In this document: piece by piece, positions 33,866 through 46,597 of the stretch | How the letters are laid out: the number at the start of each line of letters is the position of its first letter | How positions within the stretch are numbered: the stretch's first letter is position 1 | DNA from: Culex pipiens pallens | Lineage: Eukaryota; Arthropoda; Insecta; Diptera; Culicidae | Direction: 5' to 3' | Length of the DNA stretch: 64,000 bases | Assembly: GCF_016801865.2 (NCBI RefSeq) | Contig: NC_068938.1 | Coordinates: 13,058,509-13,122,508, forward strand | Notes under the pieces: generated by a model | Told to the model about the DNA's origin: nothing | What the model saw: only the letters and a program-made list of their open reading frames with translations | The model's database searches: none | Made by a program: the position numbers and the translations under genes

Positions 33866-34833
33866 CCCGATTTAATCCCACCTGGGGTGAGATAGAGCCT
33901 TTCTTACTAAAGAATATAACGATGGTACTTCTTTCAATTCATAACATTGACTTTGTTTAGAAGAAGAAGAAAGTCTTATGATGAAAGCAAAGTATTATAA
34001 ATGATATGATTTCCAAAAGAAACAAAAAACGCCATTTTCTCCAAAAGAATATTTTAAATCGTACATATTCTTAATCAAACAAGCGTTTATGACAAACGCG
34101 AGCATAGCAAGCTTCACATGCGCCAGTGACAACGCACACCGCGGTAGGCGCAAAGAAAACCCGAGGTATAAGTGAACCGCGTGTGCCGCACGGTGCAGGG
34201 AAGATAGCCATTCAGCTTCTACGAATGTGGCAGAGTCAGAGATAGCTATTTTTACAACCGCACTACTACACACTCAATCACGAGTACCTTAGGTAGAAAG
34301 CCATTGGCGTCGCCAGCATTGAAAACTTTGAAAACGATATAAACGATGAAAAGCTTAGAAAGCTCCTATTGGAATCAAATGAACCCTGTTAAATAAACTT
34401 ACGAAATCACGAAAAAATTGAGTCTACTTTTAGGCGATTTTCGGAGCCCACGGAAAACAAATAGATTGTAGCCGGATGAATGTCCTATGTCACAAAAGTT
34501 TTTAAATAAACATTGGACAGTTATGCAAAAACAAACAGGGCAAAAGAAACCGAAAAGCTACGATATCTTACATGTTGTAGGAAACATCGGTAGACAAGCT
34601 ACTACAAACGAGTATAAGTCGAGCCAGCAAATAAATGCGCCAGCATTCTCGCGCCAGCATTCGAAGCTCAACTTGACAACTTGTCGACTTGGCGACGAAG
34701 CGTCGAAAATCGATGCAGTGTGATTTTTTGACGATTTTTCCGATTAAAATTCATGCTGAATCGACATATTTACGAAGATGGAAAAGACGTCCTGGCTTAA
34801 AGTAAAACCTATACCTTTCTTTAGTAAGAAAGG
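33866..34833. repeat. Core repeat, copy B
   Basis: Matches copy A (32386-33446) with small deletions. Its last 135 bp (34699-34833, beginning AGCGTCGAAAATCGATGCAG) equal the last 135 bp of every satellite unit. This shared block could have been the substrate for the tandem expansion. Confidence 0.8.
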
Positions 34834-37800
34834 CAAAAAGTAAATCGGTCTAAAAATTGATCGGGATTGCCGATCGATGTCGAATTTGTTTCAGGTGCTC
34901 ACTCATGGTTTGTACTATGAATGTAGCAAGAAATTTTGAATAAAATCAAAAATGAAAAATGTTGGCGAAGGTCACCAGGTGGGATTTTACCTTTTTTTAG
35001 GGATTTTTTTTCTTTTGGTAGGTTAATCAAACGGCTCTAACTCCAGAACCAGATTATGGATCTAGATGAAAATTTGAGAGGTTGTAGAGCTCGAAAAATG
35101 CAATTTTTGAGATAAATAAAAAATATGAAAATGATAAAAATTGACCATATTTTCATTTGAAAACTGTGTATTTTGTTGAAAAGTCTGGCCGCATCCGAAA
35201 ACAGATGGATATTTCGAAATTTGCGAGGCAACTCGCCCAGGTTCAGCACACTAGCTTTCATCTGCATTTAGAAGAATCGAAATCGGATATATGGGAGCTG
35301 AGAACGGCGCGACACAAAATTTAGCAAAATTTTACCACATACGAACATCACTCGACCTCCACGGAATTTATTTTCTCAAAATTCGAGGGTGTGAGATAGA
35401 CGAGTTCTGTCAAGGTGAATCGATAGAGCGTCGAAAATCGATGCAGTGTGATTTTTTGACGATTTTTCCGATTAAAATTCATGCTGAATCGACATATTTA
35501 CGAAGATGGAAATGACGTCCTGGCTTAAAGTAAAACCTATACCTTTCTTTAGTAAGAAAGGCAAAAAGTAAATCGGTCTAAAAATTTATCGGGATTGCCG
35601 ATCGATGTCGAATTTGTTTCAGGTGCTCACTCATGGTTTGTACTATGAATGTAGCAAGAAATTTTGAATAAAATCAGAAATGAAAAATGTTGGCGAAGGT
35701 CACCAGGTGGGCTTTTACCTTTTTTTAGGGATTTTTTTTCTTTTGGTAGGTTAATCAAACGGCTCTAACTCCAGAACCAGATTATGGATCTGGATGAAAA
35801 TTTGGGAGGTTGTAGAGCTCGAAAAATGCAATTTTTGAGATAAATAAAAAATATGAAAATGATAAAAATTGACCATATTTTCATTTGAAAACTGTGTATT
35901 TTGTTGAAAAGTCTGGCCGCATCCGAAAACAGATGGATATTTCTAAATTTGCGAGACAACTCGCCCAGGTTCAGCACACTAGCTTTCATCTGCATTTAGA
36001 AGAATCGAAATCGGATATATGGGAGCTGAGAACGGCGCGACACAAAATTTAGCAAAATTTTACCACATACGAACATCACTCGACCTCCACGGAATTTATT
36101 TTCTCAAAATTCGAGGGTGTGAGATAGACGAGTTCTGTCAAGGTGAATCGATAGAGCGTCGAAAATCGATGCAGTGTGATTTTTTGACGATTTTTCCGAT
36201 TAAAATTCATGCTGAATCGACATATTTACGAAGATGGAAATGACGTCCTGGCTTAAAGTAAAACCTATACCTTTCTTTAGTAAGAAAGGCAAAAAGTAAA
36301 TCGGTCTAAAAATTGATCGGGATTGCCGATCGATGTCGAATTTGTTTCAGGTGCTCACTCATGGTTTGTACTATGAATGTAGCAAGAAATTTTGAATAAA
36401 ATCAGAAATGAAAAATGTTGGCGAAGGTCACCAGGTGGGCTTTTACCTTTTTTTAGGGATTTTTTTTCTTTTGGTAGGTTAATCAAACGGCTCTAACTCC
36501 AGAACCAGATTATGGATCTAGATGAAAATTTGGGAGGTTGTAGTGCTCGAAAAATGCAATTTTTGAGATAAATAAAAAATATGAAAATGATAAAAATTGA
36601 CCATATTTTCATTTGAAAACTGTGTATTTTGTTGAAAAGTCTGGCCGCATCCGAAAACAGATGGATATTTCGAAATTTGCGAGGCAACTCGCCCAGGTTC
36701 AGCACACTAGCTTTCATCTGCATTTAGAAGAATCGAAATCGGATATATGGGAGCTGAGAACGGCGCGACACAAAATTTAGCAAAATTTTACCACATACGA
36801 ACATCACTCGACCTCCACGGAATTTATTTTCTCAAAATTCGAGGGTGTGAGATAGACGAGTTCTGTCAAGGTGAATCGATAGAGCGTCGAAAATCGATGC
36901 AGTGTGATTTTTTGACGATTTTTCCGATTAAAATTCATGCTGAATCGACATATTTACGAAGATGGAAATGACGTCCTGGCTTAAAGTAAAACCTATACCT
37001 TTCTTTAGTAAGAAAGGCAAAAAGTAAATCGGTCTAAAAATTGATCGGGATTGCCGATCGATGTCGAATTTGTTTCAGGTGCTCACTCATGGTTTGTACT
37101 ATGAATGTAGCAAGAAATTTTGAATAAAATCAGAAATGAAAAATGTTGGCGAAGGTCACCAGGTGGGCTTTTACCTTTTTTTAGGGATTTTTTTTTCTTT
37201 TGGTAGGTTAATCAAACGGCTCTAACTCCAGAACCAGATTATGGATCTGGATGAAAATTTGGGAGGTTGTAGAGCTCGAAAAATGCAATTTTTGAGATAA
37301 ATAAAAAATATGAAAATGATAAAAATTTACCATATTTTCATTTGAAAACTGTGTATTTTGTTGAAAAGTCTGGCCGCATCCGAAAACAGATGGATATTTC
37401 GAAATTTGCGAGGCAACTCGCCCAGGTTCAGCACACTAGCTTTCATCTGCATTTAGAAGAATCGAAATCGGATATATGGGAGCTGAGAACGGCGCGACAC
37501 AAAATTTAGCAAAATTTTACCACATACGAACATCACTCGACCTCCACGGAATTTATTTTCTCAAAATTCGAGGGTGTGAGATAGACGAGTTCTGTCAAGG
37601 TGAATCGATAGAGCGTCGAAAATCGATGCAGTGTGATTTTTTGACGATTTTTCCGATTAAAATTCATGCTGAATCGACATATTTACGAAGATGGAAATGA
37701 CGTCCTGGCTTAAAGTAAAACCTATACCTTTCTTTAGTAAGAAAGGCAAAAAGTAAATCGGTCTAAAAATTGATCGGGATTGCCGATCGATGTCGAATTT

Positions 37801-40673
37801 GTTTCAGGTGCTCACTCATGGTTTGTACTATGAATGTAGCAAGAAATTTTGAATAAAATCAGAAATGAAAAATGTTGGCGAAGGTCACCAGGTGGGCTTT
37901 TACCTTTTTTTAGGGATTTTTTTTCTTTTGGTAGGTTAATCAAACGGCTCTAACTCCAGAACCAGATTATGGATCTAGATGAAAATTTGGGAGGTTGTAG
38001 AGCTCGAAAAATGCAATTTTTGAGATAAATAAAAAATATGAAAATGATAAAAATTGACCAGATTTTCATTTGAAAACTGTGTATTTTGTTGAAAAGTCTG
38101 GCCGCATCCGAAAACAGATGGATATTTCGAAATTTGCGAGGCAACTCGCCCAGGTTCAGCACACTAGCTTTCATCTGCATTTAGAAGAATCGAAATCGGA
38201 TATATGGGAGCTGAGAACGGCGCGACACAAAATTTAGCAAAATTTTACCACATACGAACATCACTCGACCTCCACGGAATTTATTTTCTCAAAATTCGAG
38301 GGTGTGAAATAGACGAGTTCTGTCAAGGTGAATCGATAGAGCGTCGAAAATCGATGCAGTGTGATTTTTTGACGATTTTTCCGATTAAAATTCATGCTGA
38401 ATCGACATATTTACGAAGATGGAAAAGACGTCCTGGCTTAAAGTAAAACCTATACCTTTCTTTAGTAAGAAAGGCAATAGTAAGAAAGGCAAAAAGTAAA
38501 TCGGTCTAAAAATTGATCGGGATTGCCGATCGATGTCGAATTTGTTTCAGGTGCTCACTCATGGTTTGTACTATGAATGTAGCAAGAAATTTTGAATAAA
38601 ATCAAAAATGAAAAATGTTGGCGAAGGTCACCAGGTGGGATTTTACCTTTTTTTAGGGATTTTTTTTCTTTTGGTAGGTTAATCAAACGGCTCTAACTCC
38701 AGAACCAGATTATGGATCTAGATGAAAATTTGAGAGGTTGTAGAGCTCGAAAAATGCAATTTTTGAGATAAATAAAAAATATGAAAATGATAAAAATTGA
38801 CCATATTTTCATTTGAAAACTGTGTATTTTGTTGAAAAGTCTGGCCGCATCCGAAAACAGATGGATATTTCGAAATTTGCGAGGCAACTCGCCCAGGTTC
38901 AGCACACTAGCTTTCATCTGCATTTAGAAGAATCGAAATCGGATATATGGGAGCTGAGAACGGCGCGACACAAAATTTAGCAAAATTTTACCACATACGA
39001 ACATCACTCGACCTCCACGGAATTTATTTTCTCAAAATTCGAGGGTGTGAGATAGACGAGTTCTGTCAAGGTGAATCGATAGAGCGTCGAAAATCGATGC
39101 AGTGTGATTTTTTGACGATTTTTCCGATTAAAATTCATGCTGAATCGACATATTTACGAAGATGGAAATGACGTCCTGGCTTAAAGTAAAACCTATACCT
39201 TTCTTTAGTAAGAAAGGCAAAAAGTAAATCGGTCTAAAAATTTATCGGGATTGCCGATCGATGTCGAATTTGTTTCAGGTGCTCACTCATGGTTTGTACT
39301 ATGAATGTAGCAAGAAATTTTGAATAAAATCAGAAATGAAAAATGTTGGCGAAGGTCACCAGGTGGGCTTTTACCTTTTTTTAGGGATTTTTTTTCTTTT
39401 GGTAGGTTAATCAAACGGCTCTAACTCCAGAACCAGATTATGGATCTGGATGAAAATTTGGGAGGTTGTAGAGCTCGAAAAATGCAATTTTTGAGATAAA
39501 TAAAAAATATGAAAATGATAAAAATTGACCATATTTTCATTTGAAAACTGTGTATTTTGTTGAAAAGTCTGGCCGCATCCGAAAACAGATGGATATTTCT
39601 AAATTTGCGAGACAACTCGCCCAGGTTCAGCACACTAGCTTTCATCTGCATTTAGAAGAATCGAAATCGGATATATGGGAGCTGAGAACGGCGCGACACA
39701 AAATTTAGCAAAATTTTACCACATACGAACATCACTCGACCTCCACGGAATTTATTTTCTCAAAATTCGAGGGTGTGAGATAGACGAGTTCTGTCAAGGT
39801 GAATCGATAGAGCGTCGAAAATCGATGCAGTGTGATTTTTTGACGATTTTTCCGATTAAAATTCATGCTGAATCGACATATTTACGAAGATGGAAATGAC
39901 GTCCTGGCTTAAAGTAAAACCTATACCTTTCTTTAGTAAGAAAGGCAAAAAGTAAATCGGTCTAAAAATTGATCGGGATTGCCGATCGATGTCGAATTTG
40001 TTTCAGGTGCTCACTCATGGTTTGTACTATGAATGTAGCAAGAAATTTTGAATAAAATCAGAAATGAAAAATGTTGGCGAAGGTCACCAGGTGGGCTTTT
40101 ACCTTTTTTTAGGGATTTTTTTTCTTTTGGTAGGTTAATCAAACGGCTCTAACTCCAGAACCAGATTATGGATCTAGATGAAAATTTGGGAGGTTGTAGT
40201 GCTCGAAAAATGCAATTTTTGAGATAAATAAAAAATATGAAAATGATAAAAATTGACCATATTTTCATTTGAAAACTGTGTATTTTGTTGAAAAGTCTGG
40301 CCGCATCCGAAAACAGATGGATATTTCGAAATTTGCGAGGCAACTCGCCCAGGTTCAGCACACTAGCTTTCATCTGCATTTAGAAGAATCGAAATCGGAT
40401 ATATGGGAGCTGAGAACGGCGCGACACAAAATTTAGCAAAATTTTACCACATACGAACATCACTCGACCTCCACGGAATTTATTTTCTCAAAATTCGAGG
40501 GTGTGAAATAGACGAGTTCTGTCAAGGTGAATCGATAGAGCGTCGAAAATCGATGCAGTGTGATTTTTTGACGATTTTTCCGATTAAAATTCATGCTGAA
40601 TCGACATATTTACGAAGATGGAAATGACGTCCTGGCTTAAAGTAAAACCTATACCTTTCTTTAGTAAGAAAGG
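34834..40673. repeat. Tandem array of eight 728-bp units
   Basis: Units run 34834-35561, 35562-36289, 36290-37017, 37018-37746 (one extra T), 37747-38474, 38475-39217 (15-bp duplication of TAGTAAGAAAGGCAA), 39218-39945 and 39946-40673. Each ends in the perfect hairpin CCTTTCTT-TAGT-AAGAAAGG. Identity is very high. Variants shared by units 1/6, 2/7 and 3/8 show that a three-unit block was duplicated. Each unit carries recurring small frames of 74 (plus) and usually 76 (minus) codons, which persist because the units are young copies. Confidence 0.95.
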
Positions 40674-40859
40674 CAAAAACTGGATTTCCTCCTGATTTCT
40701 AGAACAATGTACTGGATGTTATAGGCTTTTCTGAAAGATCACACGATTTTGAACCAAAATGCATCAATAACTCAAAACCGATGAAAATGCATATGGAACA
40801 TTTATGCGATCAGGGGCAGTTTAAATGTAACATGATATTTTGAGAAAACGTTAGTAACA

Positions 40860-42330
40860 TACATAAAAAAATCTAAAATAAAATATGCATTCATAATTTC
40901 GCATCATATTGAAAATTTTAGCATTTTCATGAAATATTGTATTTTGTGAAAATTTGAATATTTTGTTGGAAAAACTTATAAAATTTCGCAACGTTTAATG
41001 CTCATGTTAATTTTTTTTTTTTTTACTTTTTAAAGACACTTTACCATTGCAATGGCATTCGCGTCGTATTTTTAATTTTAGAATTTTCATAAAATACGGT
41101 ATTTTGTGTAAATTTTAGTATTTTAATTTGTTTTAGTAATTTGTGTACAAATTTGAGTATTTTCATAAAATACGGTATTTTGCGAAAAAAAGAGTTTTTT
41201 TTTTCAAAAAGAAACAATCATAAAGCAAACATGCATTCCAAATCAAATCATGAAGTTTAAATATTTCCACGTAATATAAAATTTTAAGAAAATTTTAGTA
41301 ATATTCAAACAAAAAAAACTTTAAATCTTGAAAATTCATACGAAATTTCGTATAGTTTGATGCAGATTTGCAAATTATAAAATTTCTAGTATTTGCAAAA
41401 ATATCTTAAAAATAATTTTAAAAACTCGATTAAAGAAAAACAAATCATACACAATTTTGCATCATAATGACATTTTTTGTTGATCCATGAAATATCGTAC
41501 TTTGTAAAAAAAATGTATTTTATTCCAAAACTCTAAAATAGTGAAAATTCATCGAAATTTCGCATCCTTAAAAACTCATATTGAAAATAATAAAAGTATG
41601 AGTTTTTTTTATAAAATACGGTATTTTTAGAAAATTGATTTTTTCACAGCAAAAAAACATTAATAAAATGAAAATACATTCAACATGTTGCGTCGTTTGA
41701 AACACATATTGCAATTTATGAAATTTAAGAATTTTCATTTAATACGGTATTTTTGGAAAATTTTAAATTATTTTTTGAAACTCTAAAACAGTTAAAATTT
41801 ATACATAATTTCGCATGGTTTTATCTAATTTAGCAAATTATAACAACTTTAGTTTTTTTCAAAAATAACAGTATTTTCGAAAATGTTATAATTTTATTTT
41901 AAAAAAACTCGAATAAAGTAAAAATGCATATAGAATTCCACGTTATTATTTAAGCATCTCCATGAAATATGGTATTTTGTTAAAAAAAAATCCATTATTT
42001 CAAAACCTCTAAAATAGTGAAAACGTATACAAACTCTCACATCCTTAAATATTTAATCATATTGAAAAAAAATTAAAATTTGAGTATTTTCATAAAATAC
42101 GGTATATTGTGAAAATTTTGTTTTTACATAAAAAACTCTAATAAATTGAAATGCATAAAAAATATCGCATCATTTGATTCAGATACTTTTAGTTGCACCG
42201 AGTAACAGTCAAATTGTCAAAGAATATTGATTTGAACATTATGGCAACCCCTACCGCGTGGTACAGATCCGTAATGCTATGCTATGCTATGCTCAAAAAT
42301 TTCGCATCGTTTGATGCCACATGTGAAATG
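40860..42330. repeat. Degenerate tandem array, period about 120 bp
   Basis: A pair of motifs, TTTCGCATC(A/G)TTTGATGC and TTTTCATAAAATACGGTATT, recurs with drift roughly every 100-130 bp, for example near 40899, 41345, 41455, 41562, 41690, 41808, 41938, 42036, 42160 and 42299. It is strongly diverged, hence old. It begins about 40 bp right of the 7-kb element. A small (ATGCT)4 run lies at 42274-42293. Confidence 0.65.
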
Positions 42331-45300
42331 TATTTTGCAATTTTAAATTTCAATTGTTTTCCAAATTTCAGAATCTGTACACAATAAAATATTGTTCACT
42401 GACACCATTTTAAAAAACCCGACTTTAAATTTTAAAAAAATAATAAAACAAATAATAGGAAGAAGGAAAATTCTCAGGGAAACCAACATAACGTACATTC
42501 ATCTAACGATGCTCCGTCGAGTTGGATGAATACGTGGAATATATGTCGAGTTTTGCAACAATTAGCACGTTTGTTTTTGAAATTCAAAAAAACTTCAACA
42601 AAACGAATAACAATCATTCAAAAACGATTTTAAAAATAAGAACAAAAACAAAAAAAATAAAGAATTAAAAAGTCGATAAAAACCAGTATCGACATCAAAT
42701 ATTTGAAAACATGTTTTTTTTTCTTTTGACGAAGACAATAAATCGAAACTCTGAGGTGTGGGGTGTGTCCATCAAGCTCGTTCCTAATGTAAACATCAAA
42801 TGACTTGAATAGGACAATCAATTTGTTTAACTTTCTTTTATGTCCAATTTACTATGTTTTTCCTAATATGAAACTATACAATTTTCATCTTTCAAAGAAG
42901 AAGATGAAGATTAGATGCGTTATTTTTTTTATGTTCCATAATAATACATAATAATCCTCAAAATGATGTAACTAGATCAGAGAGAACATAACCAAATATT
43001 TTTTATTTACTTTAATTTATATGTAATGGTTAACTTCAAATCGAAAATATTTGACCATGACCTGAAGGAAATTTTCACTAGTGTCACTAACAGGCTAACG
43101 TTAACAATAATCAAACTGATTACAAATTATGAATATTTCAGTTAAAACACTTTCAAAGTGCAAGATTTTTTTTATACTTTATTAAATGTAGCCAAATTAA
43201 AAAATATCTTTAATCTTTCCATAAATTGCAGAAATGGAATTCGTTCCGAATAACTAGAGAAAAGATAATCAATCCCATTTTTAAGATCAAAAACTAGTAC
43301 TTCTACCCCATTTCCTTGGCTGTTGCTCATCGCTGACGACGACGGTAGCGGCCAGGGCGTCGCGACGTCCTACTGCCACTGCAGAAGCATTCACAAACAG
43401 CAGCAGGTCCTTATTCCCCCCCCCCCCCCCCCCCGTATTTTGAGCATGTGCTTGTGTGGCGGACGGACCGTTGCCGATATGGCGAGAATACACACGACCC
43501 GATAGTGATGGCCTCTCCTCACCTCACCCAAATACAGCGATCAGAAAGGCACACCACGACGACGACGGCGACAAAATTGTTAATAAATAATTCAGTGATG
43601 GATATTTTTTTCCTTTGCTTGCTGCTGTAATACAGTCAGTGGTTAAATTTTTCCCGATGGTACTCGGATCTGGAGAAAATTGGTAACAGCTTAGTCACGC
43701 CACGTGCAATGAACGTGGAGAGAAGTGATGTCAGATTTAATCATTTTAAGAAAATTTTAAATTGAGTTTTAATTTTAAATTTAATAGTTTTATTTTAATA
43801 GGTCCTTAAAACAAACTCTAATTTTTTTAAAGCACTTTTACAATGTTTTTGAGAAAGTGAAAAAAAGTGTGAAACATGAAAAAAACTAGTTTTTTTCAGA
43901 ATAGTATAATAATATTTAATTTAAATTGATGGTTTAAGAAGTATCATAAATAAACATTTGGAGGAAATCAAGCTTCTGTAAAATTTCAATCTCGATCACT
44001 AATCAAAAAAAAATTTAAATATTAACTCCAAAGTATAATTCCAAATATTAATTCTAAAGTTTGATAATGATTTGGCAACACTGCTATTTGAGTTTACACA
44101 ATACACTTAACACTTCAAACTTTTTTTCGGTTATGAATGTAAACCAAATAATTTGAATGATCTTTTTATAATTTTCGATTTATCAACTAGTTTTGAACTA
44201 AAATACTGCAATTCCTCCAAAGCACTTTCACTATCTTAATACACCTGATAACGAAATCGCGAACTTTTCCACAAACAAAGCCAAAAAACCAACGACTTTC
44301 ACCTTCTTTTTTTCACGAGGTGAAAACTTTTTTTCTGAGCACGCCCTCCTAACCCCTCAACGAACGGTCCAAAACTGATGACTTTCGGGGGGAAAACAAG
44401 CGAAGAAAAATGTTTGCCTCTGCTGGTGAATGCCGTCATCGTGGTAATACCATCACTCACACACAAAAACAGATAAATACAGAAAAAAGAAAGAAAGAAA
44501 AAAGAACTTCCCATTCAGAAGAGGCTGTAATCGGAAGTTGAAGAATCAACAAAGCAAAAAGATGAAAGAAAATGCTGGGTAGACAATCGAATCGGAATCA
44601 GCCCTCCCTCGCAAATAGACTGTTGAAATATATAGAAATAATACACTTAAATAGCTCTTTTGCATACTTTTTGCCTTCAAATTCTATTTCCAAACTGAAG
44701 GAGTGACAAAAAAAAACGTTTTTCCCTTCTCCAAATACACAGCTACTAAGTCTGAACCAGTGTTAGTAAAGAAACCCACAGCTGATGTTGTCCACTTTGT
44801 TGCTGTTGATTTTCCCTGCCTTTTTTCGTCCAAACTGACCTAACCACTACCACCACAAGGCACTGCTGGTTTGTTTTCCTAACCCAAACACTATTACTAA
44901 CCTAACAGACTGCGAAGGAAGTTGGTACTCAAACAAACAAACGAACGAACTTAGTAATGGGCGATGCATCAGACAGGAAGTAATGTTGGCTGCGGCTCGT
45001 GTCAGCTGTCGCGTGGTTCAGAGCGTGTGTGGAGTAGCTGCTGACTGACTTAGGGGGGTGAGGGGTGTACATTACATAAGCACTAAGTAAAGCAGTTAGT
45101 CGGTGGTGCAGTGGTTCGTGTCAGAAGTGGTGTGGACTGACTGAATTAACTCTGGATTGATTTAATGGAGACGCATGGTACATTACGATCTCGACTCACC
45201 ATGCGTCCCCACATATTTTATAGAATAATCTTGAGCACAAAAACTCCTCAACAAATTTAACTTTGTTAAAAAAAAATTAACTGATGAAATTGGTTTAACT

Positions 45301-45451
45301 CCGTTTTTAAATCATAATGAAAGCATTTTTATTTGCAATTTCGAAAATTTACATTAATCCCTTTTTCTCAAATTAAAGTTTACATAAGGTTTGAGAGGAA
45401 TGCACTATTTGTTTACAAATAATCTAATGTGCCCTTTTGAAAAGTATGATG
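42331..45451. other. Low-copy DNA with poly-C tract and small hairpin
   Basis: A 19-base C run lies at 43416-43434, which is a likely sequencing trouble spot. A 10-bp stem (GACGCATGGT, 45170-45179; inverse 45198-45207) forms a small hairpin. GC-richer parts (43290-43640 and 44700-45210) could be regulatory or leader DNA, but no exon is convincing. Confidence 0.45.
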
Positions 45452-46007
45452 TAGGGAGAGAGGGGGTAATATGCACCCCCTAAGGGAAAACTGTGATTTC
45501 TCAACCATTACAGCATTACTGTGGAAGAATTTTGTTCGATGTTCTAAAACAACTATTATTCTTCGTCATCCATGTGAAAAAAGTCTTTAAAAAACTCAAA
45601 ATTGTTCGAAAATATCAAATTTCTAAAAAAATTTTTGATTCATTTCAAACAACCATGCGGGGCAATATGCACCGCAACATTGGGGCAAAATGCACTACAA
45701 CAACGGGGCAAAATGCACCACAACATGGGGCAAAATGCACCGGGTAAAAGCTGTTTTCACTAGTCACCACTTGATGACACCGCTGTTTTTATAAAGGAGC
45801 TTCACAGCGGTGCATTTTGCCCCGACCACGCTTTTTGCAGAAAATTTAATTAAAAATGCATGATTTGATGCTCAATTTTTTCCAGCATGGTTTAGCAATG
45901 TTAAGCTTCCAATTTCTTTGATTTTTTCCTGGAAAATTCTTTCAAATACCGAGAAAAGCAGGGGGTGCATTTTGCCCCGGGGGTGCATATTACCCCCTCT
46001 CCCCCTA
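45452..46007. mobile_element. TA-flanked foldback with GGGGCAAAATGCACC repeats
   Basis: The ends are GGGAGAGAGGGGGTAATATG and, inverted, CATATTACCCCCTCTCCCCC, each next to TA. Inside, GGGGCAAAATGCACC-type words repeat at about 45657-45742 and invert at 45808-45824 and 45962-45980. It is non-coding. The design parallels 1804-2171. Confidence 0.72.
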
Positions 46008-46593
46008 TTTGTATTATTTAGATGATTTAGATATTCTTTATGCCCACATAAAACATTTCCGTCATTATTTTTTATGCAATTCTCCATACAATATTGTGGG
46101 ATGATCGAATAAAATGGGCATGTGAAAATATAAAAATAATCTGTATCTTAATAACTCCGCCAGGCTTCGATCTAAAAATTCGCCAAAAATCCATTTTTCA
46201 AACAATTTTTGATCCTCAAATGGAAATGGAATGGAATGCAATGGAAATAAGAACTTTTAAAATTCAAGAAAATTATAAGGTTAGACGTGGGACTCGTTTT
46301 ATGTGACTTTGTTAATGTTTTTTTTAAAGGTCATTTTTGCTGGGATTATGTGAAAATAAGTATGGAGCAATTTTTGGAGTGTACCAGACTATGCCCTAAG
46401 CATTTTTTTTATAATTTAAATGACAATGATATCGTTTTATAGCAGAAAATGTGAAAAACAAGCAAAATATTTTAAAAATTGACTGTAACAACATGAAATA
46501 ACTAGATAGACAAAAAGTAATGATAGAAGGTGGTAGAGTAAGCCAAATAGTATCAGAAACAAACTTAAACTAAACAAGACAAATACAAATTAA
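46008..46593. other. AT-rich DNA with no recognised feature
   Basis: Contains a short ATGGAAATGGAATGGAATGC repeat near 46219. No gene or element end was recognised. Confidence 0.5.
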
Positions 46594-46597
46594 AATA

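Larger units (their letters stand above)
33759..40819. mobile_element. 7.06-kb inverted-repeat element carrying a satellite array
   Basis: The 33-bp ends (33759-33791 and 40787-40819) are inverse copies with 3 mismatches, starting CTGCCCATGTTCGCATAAAT on the left. TTTA flanks both sides (33755-33758 and 40820-40823) as a 4-bp target duplication. About 110 bp inside each end is a second inverted motif, CCTTTCTTACTAAAGAA. Between them lie a core copy (33866-34833) and eight tandem 728-bp units (34834-40673). No open frame exceeds about 80 codons, so the element is non-autonomous. The superfamily is unresolved. Confidence 0.75.

Noticed and set aside
35037..40627. Recurrent 76-codon (minus) and 74-codon (plus) open frames in nearly every satellite unit
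   Set aside because: They recur only because the units are almost identical copies. They overlap across strands, show no domain, and one unit lacks the minus frame. No evidence of coding constraint.
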